This document shows, in pieces, positions 1-12,400 of a stretch of DNA of 64,000 bases. The stretch comes from Chondrosia reniformis. Lineage: Eukaryota; Porifera; Demospongiae; Chondrillida; Chondrillidae. The stretch's first letter is position 1. Each line of letters opens with the position of its first letter. A program made the translations under genes and the position numbers. Below the pieces are notes generated by a model that was given only the letters and a program-made list of their open reading frames with translations, was not told where the DNA came from and searched no databases. Location of the stretch: positions 8,570,501-8,634,500 of the forward strand of contig OX359189.1 of the NCBI GenBank assembly GCA_947172415.1, read 5' to 3'.

Positions 1-919
1 ACAAAAGTATGTCAGATACACATGTCAGATACATATGGGAGATGAAGGCTTCTAATGACTAGTCCTATCTCACTGTTAATACGTATGTCACCACTTATTC
101 CTGAAAATAGGTTTAATAAAACACACTACAATATTTAAAGTATGGTAATTATACATATAAACTGTATTTTCACAAATTAACATGCGACTACGTACACTGA
201 TATACAGTCTGTCAGGCTTCTAGACACAGTATAGTATTAGATGTCAGGATTTAAGGTATGAATCATATTACAGTGAAAGTAAGTGCAGGAGGAGGATACC
301 GGATAGATTCAGTAACATAACTTATATACAAGAAGATAGGTATGAACAAAACAAGATATGTAGGAAAAGCTCAAGTGTTTTACTATCATTGTTCAGACTG
401 TTTATAAAGGTGAATAGTTAGGAAAGGAAATATTACGCACATACAGTATTATATATGCAACCTTTCAGCTAGTGAATAGCACAGACAATGACTAATGACT
501 ACATACGTATATACGGACCAAGAGATTGGATGCATGATTGATAAGTTTTGCCTGAAACATCCCTTAAACTAGCACATTGTACCTATAGCACTTTAGTATG
601 ATATTCTTATCTACCTATAAAAGTGGCTAGTTTACAAACACACTTTCCCATGTACTGTATGACTGGCTATTTCTGACTATAATAAATAAATAACCAGTAT
701 CTTGGAAACCATACTTGTCAAACGGATTGTCCTGTATGACCTCCAGTTGACTATATTGCATGTACTCTGACCTCATACAGGTTAGAATAAAGATTTGTGG
801 CATGTTGCAATTGACTTGGGTATAAGCACACACAATTAAATAATCACTTTAATAAGAATCATTATCTATTACATACAGAAAGTAAGGAATTACATGTCCA
901 TACTTATGTACTCACTCAC

Positions 920-1249
920 CAGGTGGATCTACAGTAACTTCATTACTGATGACTCTATTTGGATCAGATGTACCACGAGTGATATCATAAGTAAAACATC
1001 TGTAATTGTACACTTTATTCTCAAACTCTTCTCTGGTCACAGTGATAGTCAGAGTAGTAGTAGTTGGAGTATTACCACCTTCATCATCATGATTAGGAGT
1101 AGACTGAGGAGTAAATCCAGCTCCATTTCTCTCCCACTCAATTCCAAGGCGAATATCTCCATCAAGTACAGGATGTGTACATGTTAACTTGTAGGTTTGA
1201 TTGAAACAAGGAGAACTTGATGAAGCAGTGAGGTTAACAGTAGCTTCAA
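920..1249 (-). CDS. V-like Ig domain exon of a receptor running off the left edge
   Basis: A 330-nt exon with phase 1 at both ends. The acceptor is the AG just above 1249 and the donor is G|GTGAGTG below 920. It encodes about 110 residues with Ig hallmarks: a first Cys in KLTCTHP, Trp in WERNG, a Thr-rich strand followed by LTITVTREEF, and a second Cys in YRCFTYD. It closely resembles exons at 33177, 15466, 11430 and 62987, the first domain of each receptor copy. Extracellular ligand or cell contact is inferred from the fold. Further exons would lie at coordinates below this window. ORF intact. Confidence 0.8.
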
Positions 1250-1490
1250 CTGTAAATGCATCAGAAGTAATGAATAAAATTGTGTACAATGCTATGCAAA
1301 ATCAAACTTTGTTTTCCTTGAATACCATGTACTTACAATTATAAACTTAACATTCCCAACAAAGTCGCAATATCTAGTTGACATTAAATCACAAGTTAAG
1401 TAAGGTTAATTGTTAATGTGTAAGGAGTATATGGTTAAAATATATAAGTACATATTACAATGTCCTGTTAAAATACATCCATAATCTTAC

Positions 1491-1537
1491 CTTGTTGCAA
1501 AACACCCAAAAGGAGGCAAATGATAACAAGGGATAAT
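1491..1537 (-). CDS. Signal-peptide exon of the left-edge receptor
   Basis: A 47-nt exon between acceptor CTGTAG and donor G|GTAAG. It reads LSLVIICLLLGVLQQ, a hydrophobic core, and ends in phase 1, which fits the V-Ig exon at 920-1249. It starts with one leftover base, so an upstream exon with the ATG must end in phase 2; I did not identify that exon confidently. The homologue in the other duplicate is 33740-33789. Confidence 0.6.
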
Positions 1538-3864
1538 CTACAGAAGGAAAGAAATAGATAGACATAAACTATGACTGACGTTACTGACTTTCAGCAATCA
1601 CAAGTAACCTCAAAATGACCTGTCTCAAACTATATGTTCTAATCAGGTAAACATGGTAGGGACTTATAACTGTATTGCAATATGTACACCTGGATGAGAT
1701 TCATTGGGACGACTTTATCCTTACAAAAAGTAAAAATCTATTTGTCACTTCCAAATGCTTCTACGTATGTAGCTTGTAAACTGCTGATTGTCATTTCGTT
1801 GATATTTAAAAATTGCTAGTAGAGGAAATAACAACATGCCGACAGACTGATATTTTCTCCTACAAATGGCTACACATGCCAAGAATGTAATCTATTTTGA
1901 CTACACTAACACCCTAATCTCAGTTAAGCTTTACTTCATTCACTAGTTTAGAAATTTGTGTAGCATAACACCGTTTTATGAAGAAGTACAAATAAACTGA
2001 AACTGAAGAGTTTCTATAACCTTTAGCTTGAAAATTAACAATTGTGCTCCTTTTAATAGAATATTTATTACAAAGTAGCATTCTAAAAGTTGTAAATCCT
2101 AGAAAATGTTAATCTGTGTAACATATGTGTCTAACAGTGTACATCTTAGGTAGTAACATCCATATACGTATGATAGGAGTAGCACCTGAGACTGCACCAA
2201 ACTTAATCTAGCCTATGTTATCTAACTACACAGCACATAGCGGGCTTCTATTAGAACATACGTAGTCCATAAGTTTAGGGTAAGATACCACTACATGATA
2301 AGTAGTGGTTCACAGTGGTGATATGCTGTATATGGTATCAACTGCATGATGTCGTTGAACATGTGGGCACCAGCCAACCAAATTATACTAGGAAAATAAA
2401 CACCTTGTACTAGGAATTACTTTCAACAAATTACGTACTACACTAGTAACACATGATAAAAATATGTACACATGTAAAGTACTATACCCAATGCAGTATA
2501 TCTGCTACTTATACGTACATACGTATATGCACCTACGTACGTATGTATTGAGGTCTTACTACACAAAGTGTAATACATACGTATGTATGAAAACATTGGG
2601 TTAGATTTTAAAGTTAAACATCCATGGAATTAGTGGGAGAACCTGTTATGATACAGTCTGCATGCACTACATGTCAACTTAAAAATAGGGTAAACTGACG
2701 ATTGGATAGAGAGTTAGTTATAGTAGAAGAACAACACTTTCATTCAATATGTTTAGGTACAACATAAAACTCTGCAGTAAACATAGCTGCAGTACAATGT
2801 TAACATTATGCTGATCGTATTAGTGATCTATATGATGGTGATATGATTACTGACTATTCTATACTATTAATGTCTCAAGGCTTTACGGGACCAATTAGTA
2901 CAATTTTATATAATTGACTACATATACATACGTATAGTGTATCTGGTGTTGTCGGTAATCACTGTAATGGACTGACATGTATTCTACAATGTAACTAGAT
3001 GTTCCAGGCTCATTTAACCAACACCTTGGTACATTCCCAGAAGTCAGTTGGTACATACGTATTCATAAATACATATATAGATATGCTCTGCATCTACATA
3101 TACGGTACGCACAGAAATTATCTTCACGTGGGTAGTTGGTACTACCGGTACGAAGTTTTAATTTAACGGTAGCAATTTTTTGGTACTGGCAGTTACAAAA
3201 AGTACCGACAGAACAGTAAAGTACCCCCAAAATTAGGCTTGCGCGATTAAAGTTGGGGGTATACTTTTGAGGTAGAACTCACTATGTCAACTTATTAACA
3301 CAGCACAAGTGTTAGCGAGCCTCTCTGGGTTTGTTTGGATTGTGGGGATCGCCAAAGATAAAATTACGCCGTCAAAATAATAAGAAAGAGAATAATTACG
3401 TGCACACATACGTACGTATCAGCCACATGGTCTATTGTCCAATGTACATAAATGGTGTGCTAGTATATAGTTGGTGGACATCTTACAAGAGTGGGAGAAT
3501 AAGCTATACTGTTGATCTTGGTTTGGACTTCTCAAACTGGTCACTTATTCCTATTACCAACTAAAATACTTATGTACATACATAAACTAATCAAACAATA
3601 ATAAACAGGTCACAGCAGATAATGTAGCTCCTATTTAGAGTTCATTATAAGCCATATAAAGTAAATAGGGGGATATTTTCAGTAAATGCTACAAACTAAT
3701 CACTGATTAGGGATATACATTTGTGTTATTCAATCAAGGAATGTGACAGGAAACATGTTTAAAAGGACCCACATAAAGTTTACAAAACAAATGCACCATC
3801 CACTTCCTTTCTAGTGAATACATAGAGTCAAAGAGACACAACTCCTCAACAAGCACACACACAC

Positions 3865-3880
3865 GGGGGGGGGGGGGGGG
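3865..3880. repeat. Poly-G run
   Basis: Sixteen consecutive G residues follow a short (CA)n stretch. The equivalent site in duplicate 2 (about 36410) has only GGGG, so the run expanded or arose after duplication. Confidence 0.95.
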
Positions 3881-6800
3881 CTTACAAATTAGTTTATTAG
3901 AATAGATAGGATAATGGATAGGATGTATTATTATGTATTGGATTGATTTTGCCCCCCCCTAGACTTTTGGGAACCCCTAAACTGCTTCAGCACCCTCATA
4001 CCATTGCCCCCCTAAATTTTCATTTTGCCTCCCTTAGCCCCATTTCTGCATGCAGCAGTGCTGAAATTTTTAGGATATTATATTTGACAGTGTTTGCTTA
4101 CCAATTTGTTGATCTAAATAATATAATAAATAATTTTGTTGATTATATTTAATTTTTTAGTTAGCTGTATTAATTAAAATTTGATTGAATTGTACGTACA
4201 TACGCATAGGGCAAAATTTATTTAAATATACAGGGCTGCTCTCCCCCATCCCAAGAGAAACCTTGTAGAAACTAGCTTTCAAAATGCATAACAACATTAT
4301 ATGGAGAAGAACTACAAGTAAAATGAAACTGATATTGAAAAGCTTCAGATGGTAGAAATTCAAAAACTAGAAAATTACCATATACAGTAGTATTTCAAAT
4401 CCTAGGACTTGTGTTTCAGAGTAACAACACATACGTACGTACACCTTAGGTGCAACACTAACAGTACGTATGTCCGTACATAAATATAGCATGAAGACAG
4501 AGATTACATCCATATTGGTTAGAAGCTTACATTTTGAAGAGAGTTCACAGTTTAGACACAGTTCTATGGTATGTGTAAAGTTTGTACATGTACGTACATA
4601 GAGAATAACACATGTTCTTAAACTTAGTAATAAACACTATTGAGTTAACAGATAAACAGTAGGTACAAATCCCCATAACTTAAGGACCATCCCCTTATGC
4701 TGAGTAATCAATTAGAAGACAGTTCTAATACTAGAGCACCAGCCAACCAATTTGTAGCAGGAAAATTACTTTGTACTAGGAATTACCTGCAATGAACCAT
4801 TACATTACACTAGTGACACATGACAATAACTACATTTGTATTACATACTATACAAAAGTGTTTTTACCCAATACACTATAGTACTAAGGAGGCTACTGTG
4901 AACCTACTATATACTAGTATATACACACAGGGTTTAGTATAAACATTCTAACTACCTATATGCATTAGTAATGCAAATTAACATTTACCAAGGTCAAGTA
5001 ACTTCAGCCTTGCATGGGGAGAAATTAGAGACTTATCCCATTACTACTTATTTAATAATTCAGTGGCTAATGTTGGTATATTAATTGGCAATCAAAAGGA
5101 AATACCACTACACAGTATTATGTTAACACTATGTAACTTTATTAATGATAAGAATGCTGACTACTATCTTAGGAACAACAATGTAGCACTATATGTAGAT
5201 TCAGGCATTAAGAATAGTACATAAAGGTGTGAGTACGCATGTGTGCTAAAGAACACTAACGTTTACAATCTATTAATTACTAAGCATGTAGTCTTTCTTC
5301 CAACTTTTTGACTGTCTGGTAAGCCGTTTATAGGATGACATTTTAGTGATGCTCAAAAAGTACAGATATCTAAAGCCCTAGGATAGATATACAGCTACAT
5401 ATATAGAATCAACTGGGTATTTTCTATAGCACTAGATGTACAGTACTAGAAGAGACTGTCTCTATAAACATAACGCACAGATTAACTTGTCATTTTGACT
5501 CTTTTGTATATTCAATTGCATCCAGATTAGCAACATCTTGGGACATACATATGTATTAGTATGCGTCATTTACCAGTCAAGTCAAGTGTTTATCTTCTCA
5601 CTGTGTGTGTCTGTGTGGCTGCCTAACGTGCTTAGCATTCAGCTATTCATCATTGTTGGCAAAGGCTTCCAAGTGTGAATACCAAGTTCCTACTGAAGCA
5701 TGAGTATAACAGCACAGGTATTGTAACTATTGTTACTATGTATTCAGAAACCATAGGATGGAGTAGCCTCATGCATACACAAGTCATATGTATGTAATAT
5801 TCTACATATAAAGGTAATTCCTTTGTCCCTCAGATGACACATTTAAGGCCACTTCTTCTGACTTAGCAACCACAAATACAATAAACAGCTTGTATATGGA
5901 GGAGTGTACCAGAACAGCAGTCTATTAAAAGGACACAGATTGAACAGCATGACTAGTTTTTAGTACATACAAGGGAGTAACAAAATAGGTTAGCACAACT
6001 ACAAATCCTTACCATAACTGCTGAAAAGGTTATATACACAACTACAAAGAAGGTAAGGATTTCATTATTGTATTTCTTGAATTACTCTATACTTTGTAGA
6101 TTTAAAATTGCAATACAGATATGTCAAATTGGGCACATGATATAATAACCATGTATTTAGGTGGCATTATAGGATGGGTATTGTTCACTTAAATACACAT
6201 ATTCTATATTCAGGAGTGTTTGCAAAACATTGAATTGAAACATTTTCAGGACATTTTCAGTACATAAACTACTGTAAAGTTATAATTGTACGTATGTGTG
6301 CAAGAAATTTGTGATTTTGGGAAATTTTATTTATATATGTGTTTTTGTAAGTGAAGTATATGAATGCTGCATGTACCATGCTTGAAGTGACCATGGGTGT
6401 AGTCAAATTTATGTGGTACTTATATAGTGTATTGCCTCACCTACCTAATTTGCATAAACATAACTCACACAAACAATATTTGCATAAACATAGGAGGAAT
6501 AAACTTTGAATAACAACTAATCCAGCCACCCAAAAAGTGTCTTTGTGTCTATCCTGTTCATATCCCATGGACATACAATACAGTATAGGTATAATAATAA
6601 TAATATAGCAGTACCAAGTAATTTTAATCCAACTAGTATCGATCCAGATTACAGCTCAGTTAGAACACACCCTAGTAGCACAGTAAGTAATAAATAACTA
6701 AATACATTATAACCATTAGGTGAATCCATTAAAATATTGTATATAAAAGACAAAACACATTATATATTACACATTAAACTAAAAACAGACAACTCCTAAA

Positions 6801-8439
6801 GGAAGCACTAACACAAAGTAATGAATAACAGCAAGCAAGTATAAAGATAATTTTGAATGTGAAAATCATAAATGCATATTATTCACACACCATTGAAAAT
6901 GGTTTCAGTCGCATACATACGCATACGTTACTACCAAACAAGTCTTCTCAAGGGTATGCCTCAACTAGAAGCCTCTCCTGTGACTGTGAGAGCTAAAAAA
7001 ATAATACGTACAGTAGATGGTCTTACAAAGAGAAGTGGATGCTTCAACAGCACTAGCCCTATGGGGTTTGTTTGTCACACAGACTCTCACCTAGGTAGCA
7101 ATTTATTAATAGTATTCATTGTTTTGTACACCCCCTAGTGCTAAACACACATTCATGGGAAACCTTCAGGGAGGCCTTTCCTGGAATTCTGTACTGTAGC
7201 AATTCAGTACGCATTTTGTATGTATCGTAGCACACTTCGGTGTCAACCTTACTATGCTAAACACATCCACTATGATCGAAATTGAGCGGGCAACAGAGTA
7301 CACAAGCTATAAGAATAGAAACAGCATCCCTGTAAGCTCCAATACACACAATATTTCAAAGTTTGAAGTCTTTATAAGTGTCATTTGACTTTGAGTAAAA
7401 GCGCGTAGTTACTTCAGTATTTGCACCAAATTGCTTGAATACGATGTTCCCCCCACTATGACCAGCAATACAAGCTGTTAGGTAGTTATACAGTAATGCT
7501 ATCGTGCGGTATAGTCCGCCCGGACCAGCTTTTACCGGTTTGGTCCCGGACCGATTTTTCCGTTCATTACGACAGTAAAATTCTTTACTTAACGTACTTC
7601 ATCATTTCTGCCTTATTCGAACTCCTTCCACTTAGTATATAGCTCAGTTCAAATCCGTCTGATTCAAGTAACACCAGGTATGTAAGGTCTGACCTCGAAC
7701 CTCTAGAGTTTCACAAGTAAAGCTTTATTGTTAAAGTAAAGGGATAGTATAATCAGACCTCTTACTAACTTGACCCTCTGTCTCCAAACTTGCTATATAG
7801 CCATGCTAGCCATCTTAAAACGTTTGCGAGCTTAGCTTTAAAAGAATTCTTCCGTTCCTATTATAGAAGTACGGATACGGGAGTATACGTACGGGTATAC
7901 GTGATCAAGAAATGGCTCTCCGTTAATTACATGCCTAAACTGGCAACTGCAACTACATAAGTGTATGCATATACATAGGTCGAGCCGTGATCGTGACCAA
8001 ATTTAATGTATATCTAGCCTAACCAAAGAAGTAGTAATCCTTTAGTGAAGAAAAGGATCTGCATGATAATACACAAACAAACCATGTGATAAAATGGTGT
8101 CAGTCCCATGCTAACATGCATATAGGTGTAACTGGATTATAGATATCTATCTATTGCACTAATGCCATGGGTATTCTCTAACATCATTTCTGTGAATATT
8201 TCCACAATTCTAACAATGCCAATGTATATATACATTATCAAATAAGGCCAATTTGATATACTAAACTGACAAACTTAAAAAGGCAACACAGATGTTTAGG
8301 ACTAGTGCTGCACAGGGAAGACATTATAATTATTAGGTGATGGTATAAGTTTAAGCAGCTTATACATGTAAAATTAATGATGACATAAATGAACAGCTTT
8401 CCTACTTAAGGTTAGTGCGCCCAAACACAGAAGTGTATG

Positions 8440-8605
8440 ATTAAGTTACTTAAATTTCAGTATATATGTAACTTCTGTATGATTAGCCTTATCATATAAT
8501 CAGTGTCTTGTTTCGATACTTTTTGCAGATGTATTAGTGAACACTGCCATTCCTACTTCTAAAATCAATTTTGTAAATGTTTTTTATTTACTTGTATATA
8601 ATACC
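8440..8605. repeat. Dispersed repeat fragment that replaces the tail of gene D
   Basis: Shares a long block with 35690-35820 (for example TATGATTAGCCTTATCATAT and ACTGCCATTCCTACTTC) and a shorter part with about 28300-28360. It lies where copies A and B carry their cytoplasmic tail exon, so it probably marks the insertion or deletion that removed the tail of receptor D. Confidence 0.6.
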
Positions 8606-8705
8606 AGTCATACAGTCTTAGGCTAGGAACACGTGTATATATATGCATTGTATAGAGTTATCTTCCTGCTCTATAGCTGAGTATAGTGTAATATACAGTA
8701 CGTAC

Positions 8706-8860
8706 CTCCACTGGTTGATGTTGTTGGTTCTTGTGATAGCACTTCTTATAGCATACAAATATGATAATAACTGTAGTTACAGTCATTATGAGCACAACAG
8801 CAACACATCCAACAGCTATTCCAATAATGAGACCTATGTTTGCACTCTTAGATGGGATAA
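8706..8860 (-). CDS. Transmembrane exon of receptor copy D
   Basis: A 155-nt exon, entering in phase 1 after TTTCTTTCAG and leaving in phase 0 at GAG|GTACG. It encodes about 51 residues: a short stalk (IPSKSAN), a hydrophobic helix from IGLIIGIAVG to VIIIFVCY, then a basic stop-transfer region YKKCYHKNQQ. It is nearly identical to the TM exons of A (61088-61245), B (59577-59725) and C (26744-26910). No matching tail exon follows; repeat sequence lies there instead. Upstream exons of this copy are damaged, so this is probably a relic. Confidence 0.65.
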
Positions 8861-8984
8861 CTGAAAGAAAATTATTAAGTATATGCATAGAATAAAGCAT
8901 ATATACTTATTACTCAAAGTAATAAAAGTTCACATTCATGAATTATCTAATCCATAATATTAACTAGAAATATTAAAAATTTTC

Positions 8985-9118
8985 TACAAAAATAGTGAAG
9001 ATGTAGGGATGGCATAAAAAGTAGAGAAACAAGAAAGGGATGTTACACAGTGAAGCATTAGCTGTGCATGAATCATACAACACCCTTGCTTGTAGGATTC
9101 ATGTATAGCTTTTTATTT
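8985..9118. mobile_element. Foldback MITE, half copy
   Basis: Matches the left arm and centre of the perfect foldback element at 30425-30673 (GATGTAGGGATGGCA, AAGAAAGGGATGTTACACAG, CATACAACACCCTTGC). The second arm is missing, and the sequence runs directly into an inverted Ig exon at about 9119, so the element sits at a rearrangement breakpoint. Confidence 0.75.
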
Positions 9119-9345
9119 AGAGAGAGTCATTATACAATAATACTGTCAATCTGACTTGCAATTACAACAACAGTGAGCTTGAGGATGCAATCTATTCTGA
9201 TCCTCCCCAAATATCCTGGGAGAGGAATGGCATAGATGTGACTGGTGAAGTGACCATAATTAACACTGACCCCTTTCAGACTGTCAACATGGCAGTTGCT
9301 GATGGAGATAATGTTTCTTGTTCAATACACTTAAGGACAAATAAA
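9119..9345 (+). pseudogene. Inverted relic of the membrane-proximal Ig exon
   Basis: Plus-strand sequence including the acceptor TTTTTATTTAG and then the start of the membrane-proximal Ig exon otherwise found on the minus strand at 27054-27335 and 61390-61668. Readable pieces include AIYSDPPQISWERNGIDVTG and FQTVNMAVADGDNVSCSIHL. It lacks the 3' part (VEES...QYPLTG) and its donor. All neighbouring receptor exons read minus, so this exon was inverted and is non-functional here. Confidence 0.8.
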
Positions 9346-9924
9346 ATAAATAAATAAAAAGGCATGCAGATACAGTATATTGGAGAGAGCTTGAAATGAC
9401 CCATAAACACTAATAGATGTCAATATACACAGAATGTATAATGCTAACCAAAAGTTGTCAAATACATTCTTAAAAAAATTGGAGCTACTAGTTCCTTACC
9501 ATATATATATATATATATGTATATCTAACCATGATCATTACAATAATCAGAACTATTTTTAATATTCTTATTATTCTTATTATTATTACTATTAATGGTA
9601 CCCAGACACACCACCACAGAGGACAAGTTGAAACTAAATAAAAAATAAAGAGACAATCATTTAATTATCAGGAAAAAAACAACATATTTTAGCACATCAA
9701 TGAAGCTATTAAAAGGCACATGAATAAGGTGAATTATGAGGCATGTATCCAATTATTATGTACTGTATGTAATTAAGAGACTGAAAGTTTCACCACAATA
9801 TTACAACAAATGATCACTGTGTCATAACCTCTGATGGAATACATACTATAAAAGGTCATACTGTTAATTTAAATATGTACATGTATGTAAACTTAGATTT
9901 TGAATGCTACATTAATCGCATTAC
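9346..9924. other. No gene apart from the FN3 relic
   Basis: AT-rich sequence with a short (TA)n run near 9500. Apart from the relic at 9444-9510 I see no coding feature. Confidence 0.5.
9444..9510 (-). pseudogene. Relic of the 3' end of an FN3 exon
   Basis: Minus-strand remnant of the exon that in A and C encodes the FN3 module ending in LTTFG. The end of that exon and a donor-like GTTAG remain; upstream sequence is lost and an A-run interrupts the frame. It supports gene D once having had the A/C-type FN3+Ig+TM half in addition to its own FN3/Ig exons. Confidence 0.6.
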
Positions 9925-10215
9925 TGAATAAAGTTCTTGTTGTTGTTACATTTCTTTTGCCCTTGATATTTGAATCTTCTCTACAATAAGCTCCAACTCC
10001 AATCTCATAAGATGTACCAGGAGTAAGACCTTCAATAGTGTAGGATGTTTCAGTAGTGGTTATATTCCTCAAACTAGATCCATCTCCACTCTGTTGCCAT
10101 GTTACCTCATACATGAAGGTACAGTTCTCAAAACACTCATCACTGTGGGACCACATCAGGGAGATTCTTGTATCAGAAGGGATGGATGTGAGTGAGGTTG
10201 GAGCAAGGGGAGACT
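9925..10215 (-). CDS. FN3 domain exon of receptor copy D
   Basis: A 291-nt exon, phase 1-1, from acceptor TTTCAG to a weaker donor A|GTAATG. It encodes a typical FN3 module: a Pro-rich start (SPLAPTSLTSIPSD), Trp in LMWSHSD, YEVTWQ, then the E-F signature LTPGTSYEIGVGAYC. It resembles 14484-14771 in copy E, but its 3' end differs (TTTRTLFS rather than TTTSLS), so the donor is uncertain and the frame could instead run to a stop at about 9893. It sits in a gene with other damaged exons. Confidence 0.65.
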
Positions 10216-10267
10216 CTGAAAGAATACCAGAAGTACGTATAACAAAAGTATTTAAGGATTTATTCAC

Positions 10268-10594
10268 CTCTAACTCTCACAGTCACAGGTTCACTCTCCT
10301 CCATACTACCATCAGTATACACAACAGCACAAGAGTAGTTAGCCTCTCCATTGAGGAAGACACTCTTTCTTGTTGTCACATTCACAACTGTCTCAGTATT
10401 ATTCTGGGATACAACTATATGGTATGTATCAGGTAGATCAATCCTCTCTCCATCCTTCATCCACACTACAGGACTGGTCTGACTGAAGATGGGTCCACTT
10501 GATGTAGTATCAGTTATATCATGATGGTGACAGGTGAGTTGGACTTGTCTGTCATAACAGACTGTATGGGGCCGGAAGGTTACATTCTGAGCCA
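10268..10594 (-). CDS. Ig domain exon of receptor copy D
   Basis: A 327-nt phase 1-1 exon (acceptor CATGCAG, donor G|GTGAAT). About 109 residues with the Ig Cys pair (VQLTCHHHD and NYSCAVVY), Trp in VVWMKDGE, and several N-x-T/S sites. It is nearly identical to 14843-15169. The exon is open, but the flanking FN3 and V-Ig exons carry disabling changes, so expression as part of a full receptor is doubtful. Confidence 0.7.
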
Positions 10595-10684
10595 CTGCAT
10601 GCAGTAAGACATTAACATTATATATTCAATGTTCCTAATTTTATCGAGAATCATTTTAGCACAAATGCATATTAATGAACTCAC

Positions 10685-10964
10685 TTAATGTAAAGATATC
10701 CAATTCATGTACTACATTGACATTCTCAGGATATTGAACACTAGCAGCTTGTATAGTTACATGATACTGGTATTAGAGGTTGAATGGTGAAGTTCTCTCT
10801 GTTATATATCACATTATATATACATGAAGACATGTCTGGTACTCCATTAGACTTCATACAGTGAGTGATGTTGTAAGAGATGTTTGTAAAACAATCTGGA
10901 TCTTTAACTTTCCAAAAGACACAATTTGATTGGCTTCTGTTCTGATAGCTCACATTGGTAATAG
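10685..10964 (-). pseudogene. FN3-like exon of copy D with an 8-nt deletion
   Basis: Begins after CTGTAG with AITNVSYQNRSQSNC and carries FTIQPLIP, typical of an FN3 F-strand region, then frameshifts. Compared with the homologous site in copy E, about eight bases are missing after CCA, before TATCATGT. Downstream the second frame continues (YHVTIQAASVQYPENVN) to donor A|GTGAGT. Observed length is 280 nt; adding eight gives 288, a multiple of three, as expected for a phase 1-1 exon. Read as a true disabling deletion. Confidence 0.65.
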
Positions 10965-11429
10965 CTACAGTTTCTGTACAAACAAACAGATTTCTCTTAA
11001 CCTGTTTAACATACTAAGTACAGTGTATCTCAATATTTGAATGTACATTATCTAAGCAACCAATTGCAACTTATTACATGTGCAAGGGTTGTCATTTTGA
11101 TCCACTGTCATTTTCTGGTACCAACATGTATATCTATGAATCAAATTTGCTTCACTTACATATTATACGTAACACCTATATCTAGTACTAATTTAGTTAC
11201 ATTCATTCAAATTTATGTGTTCTCAATTACGTATAGTACGTGCGTACTTTAAACAGACATCTAATTTAAGTGTTATAACTGATTCTATTCTATACGTACG
11301 TACTTACATTGTACTAGTTAATGAGGAATGAACAGTATATTAAATATTGTGATAGCTATATACGTATATACCCTCACAGTATACGTATATATATAACTGA
11401 AAAGAACTGTGTTATATAACAATACTCAC

Positions 11430-11747
11430 CAGGTGAATCTACAGTGACTTCATTACTGATGACTCTATTTGGATCAGATGTACCACGAGTGATATTAAAC
11501 GTGAAACATCTGTAAGTGTAGACTTTATTCTCAAACTCTTCTCTGGTCACAGTGATAGTCAGAGTAGTAGTAGTTGTACTAATGTCTCCATCATGATTAG
11601 GAGTAGAGCGAGGATTGAATCAATTTCCATTTCTCTCCCATCCAGCACTAGTAAGTCCTTCAAGTACAGGATGTGTACATGTTAACTTGTAGGTTTGACC
11701 AAAACAAGGAGGACTTGATGAAGCAGTGAGTGTAACAGTAGCTTCAG
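11430..11747 (-). pseudogene. V-like Ig exon of copy D with in-frame stop
   Basis: A 318-nt exon with intact acceptor (TTTAG) and donor (G|GTGAGT), homologous to the other V-Ig exons. At 11620-11622 (minus strand) a TGA replaces the GGA of the conserved WERNGTGFNP segment: the codons read GGA AAT TGA TTC. Any transcript that includes it would end there, so copy D is a pseudogene as sequenced. Confidence 0.75.
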
Positions 11748-11923
11748 CTAAACATTCACAATAATTGTTGATTTATAATATATCAAAATAATGCTATTAA
11801 ATTAACGTGGTAAACGTAAACGTATAGAGACAAACACATGTTCAATTATATCAATCGAATTGCTAAGAGAACATATACGCAGAATATATTATCACACAAT
11901 CCTATATATATGACCCTACTCAC

Positions 11924-11963
11924 CACCTTGAAGTAAAAAGAATAGGATCCACGTTATTAACAT
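11924..11963 (-). CDS. Signal-peptide start exon of copy D
   Basis: Starts at ATG and encodes MLITWILFFLLQG, a compact hydrophobic signal sequence, ending in phase 1 before the consensus donor G|GTGAGT. The phase joins correctly to the V-Ig exon at 11430-11747 (EATVTL...). It shows how receptor genes of this family begin: a very short coding first exon. The gene it begins carries a stop codon in the next exon. Confidence 0.7.
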
Positions 11964-12239
11964 GGCAGTGATCGAAGGTTTGGGAATTTTCTAATAAACT
12001 GTCATAATATATACAAGTGACCTCAGGCTCTTTATCCATACATAATAATATTAAAATTAATTAATCATTTCATTCTTATATACATGTAATATAAGAAAAT
12101 ATATAATAAGTAACTTGTTTCAATTTCTTTCAAGTGAAAAAAATTCAGAAACAATAGAAACTATATACTGAATAGAAATGACATAATTAGTTTATCTTAC
12201 TGCCATCACCTAAAACAATTACATAATCACATAAGTACA

Positions 12240-12400
12240 GTAGTACTCCCTATGTAGGGATGACGCGAGCAAGGGTGTTGTATGATTCATGCATATATAG
12301 CTAATGCTTCACTGTGTAACATCCCTTTCTTGTTTATGTGCTTTTTGAGCCATTCCTACATCTTACTATTTTTGTAGAAAATTTTTATTTTTATATCACA
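12240..12400. mobile_element. Foldback MITE, partial copy
   Basis: One arm of the family at 30425-30673 (GCTAATGCTTCACTGTGTAA, CATCCCTTTCTTGTTT, ATTTTTGTAGAAAATTTTTA) beside the repeat end AGTACTCCCTATGTAGGGAT. The opposite arm is missing or truncated. Confidence 0.75.

Larger units (their letters stand above)
1..7700. repeat. Segmental duplication, copy 1
   Basis: This block matches about 32220-40540 in the same order and orientation, with small insertions and deletions. Anchors include ACAAAAGTATGTCAGATACA at the start, the V-Ig exon (920-1249 versus 33177-33500), the signal exon (1491-1537 versus 33740-33789), CACCAGCCAACCAA at about 2370, and CTGCCTTATTCGAACTCC at about 7608 versus 40427. 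Outside the two receptor exons I see no convincing gene in 1560-8650, only AT-rich diverged duplicate sequence. Short ATG ORFs here are not conserved between copies. Boundaries are approximate. Confidence 0.85.

Noticed and set aside
3331..3564. 77-residue plus ORF
   Set aside because: Not conserved in frame in the duplicate copy and no domain; chance ORF.
3943..4152. Pro/Leu-rich plus ORF
   Set aside because: Low-complexity C-rich sequence absent from the matching site in the duplicate; no recognisable protein.
10056..10436. 126-residue plus ORF
   Set aside because: Antisense shadow of the FN3 and Ig exons of copy D.
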